From NCBI GenBank assembly GCA_013180625.2, contig SNVD02010473.1, positions 372,001 through 436,000 of the forward strand: DNA of 64,000 nucleotides, read 5' to 3'. Within the stretch, counting starts at the first letter, position 1; each line of letters opens with the position of its first letter. The position numbers were made by a program, and so were the translations under genes. The DNA comes from Boswellia sacra (lineage: Eukaryota; Streptophyta; Magnoliopsida; Sapindales; Burseraceae). The notes below the pieces were generated by a model that did not search any database, was not told the origin of the DNA, and saw only the letters and a program-made list of their open reading frames with translations. This document shows positions 59,501-64,000 of this stretch, one piece after another.

Positions 59501-61075
59501 TGCTTGAGATGAAAGGGACTTGATACAGCCCATTACTGAGAAATCCTTCCAGTAGAACCTGCCTGGTATCCTTGTCCTTTATATAACATCCATATTCATG
59601 AAATTCAACAGTAATGTTATTGTCCTTAATAAGCTGAGAAATGCTAAGTAGATTTTTAGTCATAGCAGGCACACATAGTATGTTATTAAGCTACAAACAG
59701 GCTGAAGAAAATGGAGAATTTAAAGTGCCATAACCAAAGTGAGTTATAGATAGAGGAGTACCATTTCCAACCTGAACTGTTTCAGAACCAGTATAAGTTT
59801 GTGCATTTGTGAGCTTACTTAGATCTGATACAATGTGATTTGAAGCTCCAGTGTCAAGATACCATGCTGGATCCTGAATGATTGCTGGAGAAGCTATGAA
59901 AGCTTGATTTTGTTGAGGAGATGAATGAGTTGAAGAACCAGTGTTAAAAGCTTGAGAAGTCTTATTGACATTAAAGGCCTGAGAGGATTGAGAAGCTTGT
60001 GGTCCTTGATAGCTGATATCGAATCTGTGATAACATTTTATCACAGTGTGACCTTGCTTCCCACAAAGCTGACAAACTGGTTTGTTGCCTTGAAAACCTT
60101 GAAATGAGTTGTGACCTCTGCCTGAATAACGATTTCTTCCTCTTCCTCTGAATCCTTGATTATAAGTTTGCCTAGTGCTATTTGGAAATGAGGAGTTTGA
60201 ACCACCAAGATTTGTAAACTGATTTGCAGTGAATTGAGGCAGCTTGTTCGCAACATTAGCACAGTGATTCATGGTTAAAGTCTGTGTGACATTCAACTTT
60301 TCCAATCTCATTTCATAACTTTGCAACTGATATTGAGCTTCTTCCAAGGATATAGTGTCGGCTCTTGAGGTCAAATTAACAACAATGACACATATTCTGG
60401 TCCAAGACCATCAAGTATATGAAATAACAGATCTAAATCAGTGACATCATGACCTATAGCAACTAGAGCATTTGCTATTTCTTTCATTTTCAACACATAA
60501 TCAGATATAGACAGAGATCCTTTTTTGGTATTCTGAAGTTGATGCCTCAAATGTATGGATCTAGCTTTGGACTCTGTCAGAAACAACCTTTCAAGAACAC
60601 TCCAAATTTCTACTGATGAAGTACAACGAACTACATAGCCATACATAGATTCTGAAATTGATGACAGCATCCAACTAAGAATGAATTGATCAACTCTTTT
60701 CCAGTTCAAGAACTCAGGATTAATTTGTGTTAAAGCTTCATCAGGACTTTGAGAGGATCGAGTGGTGATTACCTTTGCTGGACAGGATCTTTCTCCAGTA
60801 ACATATTCTTCAAGATCAAATGCTCTAAGTGTTGCTAGAACTTGAGTGCGCCAGAAACCATAGTTTCCTCTTTGAAGCTTGATCGATGAGCTTGGAAGCA
60901 CTGATGGCAGCATTGAAGAAAAAGAGTTTATCAAACAGGATGAAGAGGAAGAAAGATCAGGATTTGTGGAAGTTAACACTGGATTTGATAAACCAGGAGC
61001 TGAGTTTCCTTCATTGTTTCCAGGAAAATTTGATCGAACATTTCCAGGAAATATAGACTGAGATTGATCTCCCAT
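56559..61075 (-). pseudogene. copia gag-pol polyprotein, disabled
   Basis: Minus strand. Gag starts at 61075 (MGDQSQSIFPGN) with a UBN2-type core, and a CCHC zinc knuckle near 60090-60045 (CQLCGKQGHTVIKC). Protease near 59870 (WYLDTGASNHIVSD). The GAG-pre-integrase HHCC segment lies near 59330-59210 (LWHRRLRHPHF, CESCKFGKQC). The integrase core has D (YFDLWGP), D (QSDWGGEY) and E (NGIVERRHRQ). RT spans about 58000-57500 (KARLVAKGF-like segment, QIDINNAFLNGDL, LYGLKQAPRAW, YVDD at about 57547). RNase H lies about 57100-56560 (SDADWASSLDDRKSTSGC, STEAEYRAM, ADILTKAL). Lesions: frameshifts near 60385, 58940 and 57980; TAG 59693-59691, TAA 59399-59397, TAG 57623-57621, TAA 56807-56805. Catalytic motifs are otherwise kept. 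Confidence 0.92.
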
Positions 61076-61088
61076 AGGATCGTTACAT

Positions 61089-61100
61089 GCTCTGATACCA
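61089..61100 (-). other. primer-binding site of the copia element
   Basis: On the minus strand TGGTATCAGAGC, the complement of the 3' end of initiator methionine tRNA, abuts the 5' LTR end (CTAACT) with no gap. Confidence 0.92.
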
Positions 61101-61336
61101 AGTTAGAAATGAATATTCTGGAAAGAGAATGTTTCAATGTTCTTCAAGAATTGATTAATTGCAATCAGTACATACAGTTTCTATATATATTACAATGCTC
61201 TGACTTCTAAATAACTCTAACGAACCGAAAGCTTACACAGCAAGCTATTCAATTTCCTCTAACAGAATTGCACTTGATTTGACTATCCTACCCTTAAGCT
61301 ATTCTTAATTCCAATTCTGTCCTTGTTGTGTTAATA
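61101..61336 (-). repeat. 5' LTR of the copia element
   Basis: 236 bp, the same length as the 3' LTR. The three differences lie at CTAAATAAC versus CTAACTAAC, AACGAACC versus AACTAACC, and GAATTGCAC versus GAATTACAC. It contains TATATATATTA, a possible TATA region (plus-strand CTATATATATTACAATG). Confidence 0.92.
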
Positions 61337-61341
61337 AAGCA

Positions 61342-64000
61342 AATGGTCTCGGCAACTTCTTCAGATTACTTTCTATTTTTCATTTGTTGTCTTTTTTTTT
61401 TTTTTTTTGACAACTATATGAATTGCTGTTTATGATACGGAGATTTGCAATTTGGGATCATGTGAAACCATTCTGCCTTGAAAATTGAAAGATAAGAGCT
61501 TACTGAAGTTTATTTCAAATTTCTAAATATTAGAAAGAAGCCGGCTATATATACGTTTACTCATCAAATTATCAAAATAATCAAATTATTAATGAAAACA
61601 ATATTTGCAATGTACAATGGAAACAAGGTAAATTATTAATGTACATTTGCTTAGATTACCCTTTATTTCTTTTAATATATGCATGTGCTGTGTTTATTGC
61701 TTTACATTTGCAATTTGGGATTGTATGTGAATCTTCTTGTGAGCATAACAATTATTAGCAAATTATTGTTTTCTGTGGGATCATTCTTAATCACGGTTTT
61801 GCTTTGCATTTGCTTTTTCTTTTTTCTTTTTTCTTTTTTCTTTCTCTTTTGCCAATTGTCACACACGGTTTAAATCCAATTACATTTGCATCTAAATTAA
61901 TTCCTTGCCTGCTGCCACTGCCAATTATTAGTCATTGACTGGAGATAGAATGCATATGAATTCATTTTCCAAAAGCGCCAAACAAGTAATAATAAGCTTA
62001 ACTCTTTTCTAGTTGTTTTTCTTCCTTAATTCTATCTTAATTTTGTATTTATTATGATGTTTTTTTTTTAAGTAAAACAATGTATTCACTCCAAAAAGTG
62101 GGGATATCAAACACCATAAATCAAAATGACGATTTAAACCTTGATAAAGATTATGAAGATATTGTGATATGTCTTTAATGACTTTGTTTGTTGAATTGTT
62201 TTTTACTTGGTAATCTTAGATATTTAATGGAATGATAGTTGTTAGTTGTTGATTTGGTTGTTGTGCACATGAATGATTTTAGTTTGAATAGATTTTTTTT
62301 TAATGATTGTTAAAAAATGGTTATAGTTATATATGATATGTTTATATATGTTTTAAATTTGTATTAAACATGAGATTGGAAAAATAATTGCAAATGATCA
62401 AGTCGGTCGTTGTGAGTCCAGATCCGTTGAATTATTTTTTGCACCCTACTCTATTGCCCCTTATTGCAAATGACACCGCCTTGCCCCATTGCCAATTGTA
62501 GCTAGGATTGGGATTGAGATTGGTACTAGATTGGACTAAATTATGTATACTGCTCTTGTATGTTTGGAGAAGTATGGAATTGAACTTTATTAGTATATGA
62601 TTTTTTTTAATAAATTAATTTTTAAATATAAACAATTTTAATTTTTAATTAAGTTTAATTTGAATAAAAATTAATTTAATAGTTAGATTCAAAGTACATC
62701 TATAAAAGTAATAATGCAATCTTTTTTGTACATTAGGAATTGATTATTGCAAAAATTTTAAATCTAAATTTAAATTTAAAAATATTGGTTATTTGTTATA
62801 TTATTATTACATTATTTTATAATTAAATAATAAAGATTAATTTTAGATAAAACCAATTAAATATTTAAATATAAAAATATTTATACTTTATTTTGAAATG
62901 ATTAAGAGAGTAATATAATTATTTATTATATATAAAAATTTCTATATTATATTTGCAGTTGTTTAATAATATTTCATTTGTATTACATAAAATTAATATT
63001 ATTTTGAAGTTATTGAGTAAACCCTTGTATTATCATATTAATAATTTTTAAAAATATTTTATTTTTATTATATAAAATTAATATTATTTTATATAAAATT
63101 AATATTATTTTAGAATTATTAGTTGAGTAATGTAATTATTTATTATATTTATGAATTAATGTAATTATATGAAATATTTTTATTTTTTATACTATTATGT
63201 GTTTAATAATATTTCTTTATGCATTATATTAATTTTATTAAAATTATTAAGGATAAAATATTTATTTTAATATTTATTTATAATTATTTTATATTATACT
63301 TTTAATATGTTTATTTATTATTATATTATGTTACATACTTTTAGTTATGATAAGATTAAAAAAAAAAAAGTTTGGCCAAAGCTTGGCACAAGTGTCCCGT
63401 GGTGAAAGGGACAAGGAGTGCTGTGAATTTGGTATTATTAGGACTAATAACATTAGTTTAGTCCCAATTTCCTTTAAATGTGGATAAATAGTCTCTAAAA
63501 TTAGTCTAATCCCACTTTGTCCTATCTTCCAAACATGCCCTTCAAAAAAATTATAAAACAGTTTCATCCCCGTGAAAGAGGGATTGCAAAACACTTTATT
63601 CTAGGTGAATAAAATTGTAAAACATTTTGGTTTAGTAGTCCAGTTTCAATTCTAATCTTGTCTAGTCTCCAGTCCAGAGTCCAAAAAACGAGCCTAAAGA
63701 GCATGAGTTGTAGGGCATTATTGGCGAAGAAGATGAGAGAATATTGTTTTCTTAATTTGAAAAATAATGAAGTAAAAATTATGTTTACTAATTTAAATTT
63801 GAAGTCGCAGTAGCCTAAACCTTTTTTTTTTTTTTTTGTGGGGTAAATAAAATTAGGCGGCTGTCGTAGCTGTTTAGTTAGCGGACGTTTAAACAGAGGG
63901 GTGGAAGTGTTAGCGCCAGTGTAAAAATGACACGTGTGAAATTTTCACTAGACACTTCAACTTTTCATCGTGAACCCTTGTTCACAAGATAACTAATTTA
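61342..64000. other. AT-rich intergenic region, no gene recognised
   Basis: 61800-61850 is a CTTTTTT-type pyrimidine run. 62580-63350 is extremely AT-rich with repeated TATAAAATTAATATTATTTTA units (63060-63110 holds two adjacent copies of ATATAAAATTAATATTATTTT). 63540-63680 resembles 55330-55480. The frame at 63331-63594 has no motif. Confidence 0.6.

Larger units (their letters stand above)
56272..61336 (-). mobile_element. Ty1/copia LTR retrotransposon, complete in structure, coding region disabled
   Basis: 5065 bp on the minus strand: 5' LTR (61336-61101), primer-binding site, gag, protease, integrase, reverse transcriptase and RNase H in copia order, polypurine tract, 3' LTR (56507-56272), flanked by AAGCA duplications. 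The LTRs are 98.7% identical (3/236), so insertion was recent, on the order of half to one million years at commonly used plant rates (inference). The single polyprotein frame is broken by four stops and three frameshifts. It could move only with enzymes from a relative. Confidence 0.93.
56267..61341. repeat. 5-bp target-site duplication of the copia element
   Basis: AAGCA at 56267-56271 and again at 61337-61341, directly outside the two LTRs. Five bases is the usual length for LTR retrotransposon integration. Confidence 0.9.

Noticed and set aside
62495..63680. Possible complete TIR element in the terminal AT-rich region
   Set aside because: Only short motifs look inverted (GATTGGACT / AGTCCAGT). 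The interior is too AT-rich for a reliable match by eye.
1..64000. tRNA, rRNA or other structural RNA genes
   Set aside because: Apart from the SINE heads, no sequence with both Pol III boxes and a cloverleaf was recognised. A tRNAscan-type search would be decisive.

Overview
This is plant nuclear DNA, probably from a core eudicot and perhaps a woody rosid. The evidence is AT-rich intergenic sequence, GT-AG introns, plant-specific protein families (UBA2-type RRM proteins, a group A bZIP, MYB-CC, an AGO4-clade Argonaute), Ty1/copia and Ty3/gypsy retroelements, a tRNA-derived SINE and several MITEs. The species cannot be fixed from the sequence.

Layout. (1) 3.2-14 kb: two tandem paralogues of a UBP1-associated protein 2 (UBA2-like) RNA-binding protein at 3375-4802 and 10537-11976. 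Both keep an intron in the 3' UTR and several conserved downstream non-coding blocks. A 1.7-kb terminal-inverted-repeat element (8652-10351), itself holding two related MITEs, separates them and ends about 185 bp before the second start codon. (2) 16.35-17.69 kb: a large fold-back element whose two roughly 670-bp arms meet in a head-to-head TCGAGTG minisatellite. (3) 22-32 kb: a decayed Tat-type Ty3/gypsy element on the minus strand. Its pol gene is split by a later LTR-like insertion. On the 3' side of pol lies a 1.7-kb array of degenerate 62-bp repeats. Two palindromic MITEs and a possible SINE head follow. (4) 33.5-37.2 kb: an apparently intact three-exon AREB3/DPBF3-type bZIP gene of abscisic-acid signalling. 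(5) 38-42.3 kb, minus strand: an unprocessed ARGONAUTE4-clade pseudogene with at least eight lesions. One arm end of the fold-back family lies inside it. (6) 44-48.6 kb: AT-rich sequence with a 140-160 bp tandem array. (7) 49.2-51.7 kb, minus strand: a short spliced gene encoding only the coiled-coil/LHEQLE part of a MYB-CC (PHL-type) factor, with no MYB domain. (8) 55.1-55.3 kb: a full SINE with a perfect 12-bp target-site duplication. (9) 56.27-61.34 kb, minus strand: a complete but disabled Ty1/copia element with 236-bp LTRs, a perfect 5-bp target-site duplication and non-canonical TA..CT termini. The rest is AT-rich intergenic DNA.

The functional genes (UBA2 pair, bZIP, MYB-CC fragment) do not form an operon-like unit. 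UBA2 proteins and group A bZIPs are both linked to ABA and stress responses in the literature, but nothing here shows joint regulation. The most unusual items are the MYB-less MYB-CC gene (a candidate microProtein), the fold-back element with its inverted minisatellite, the non-canonical copia element, and the 62-bp array next to a Tat-type pol, which fits birth of a satellite in a retroelement 3' UTR.
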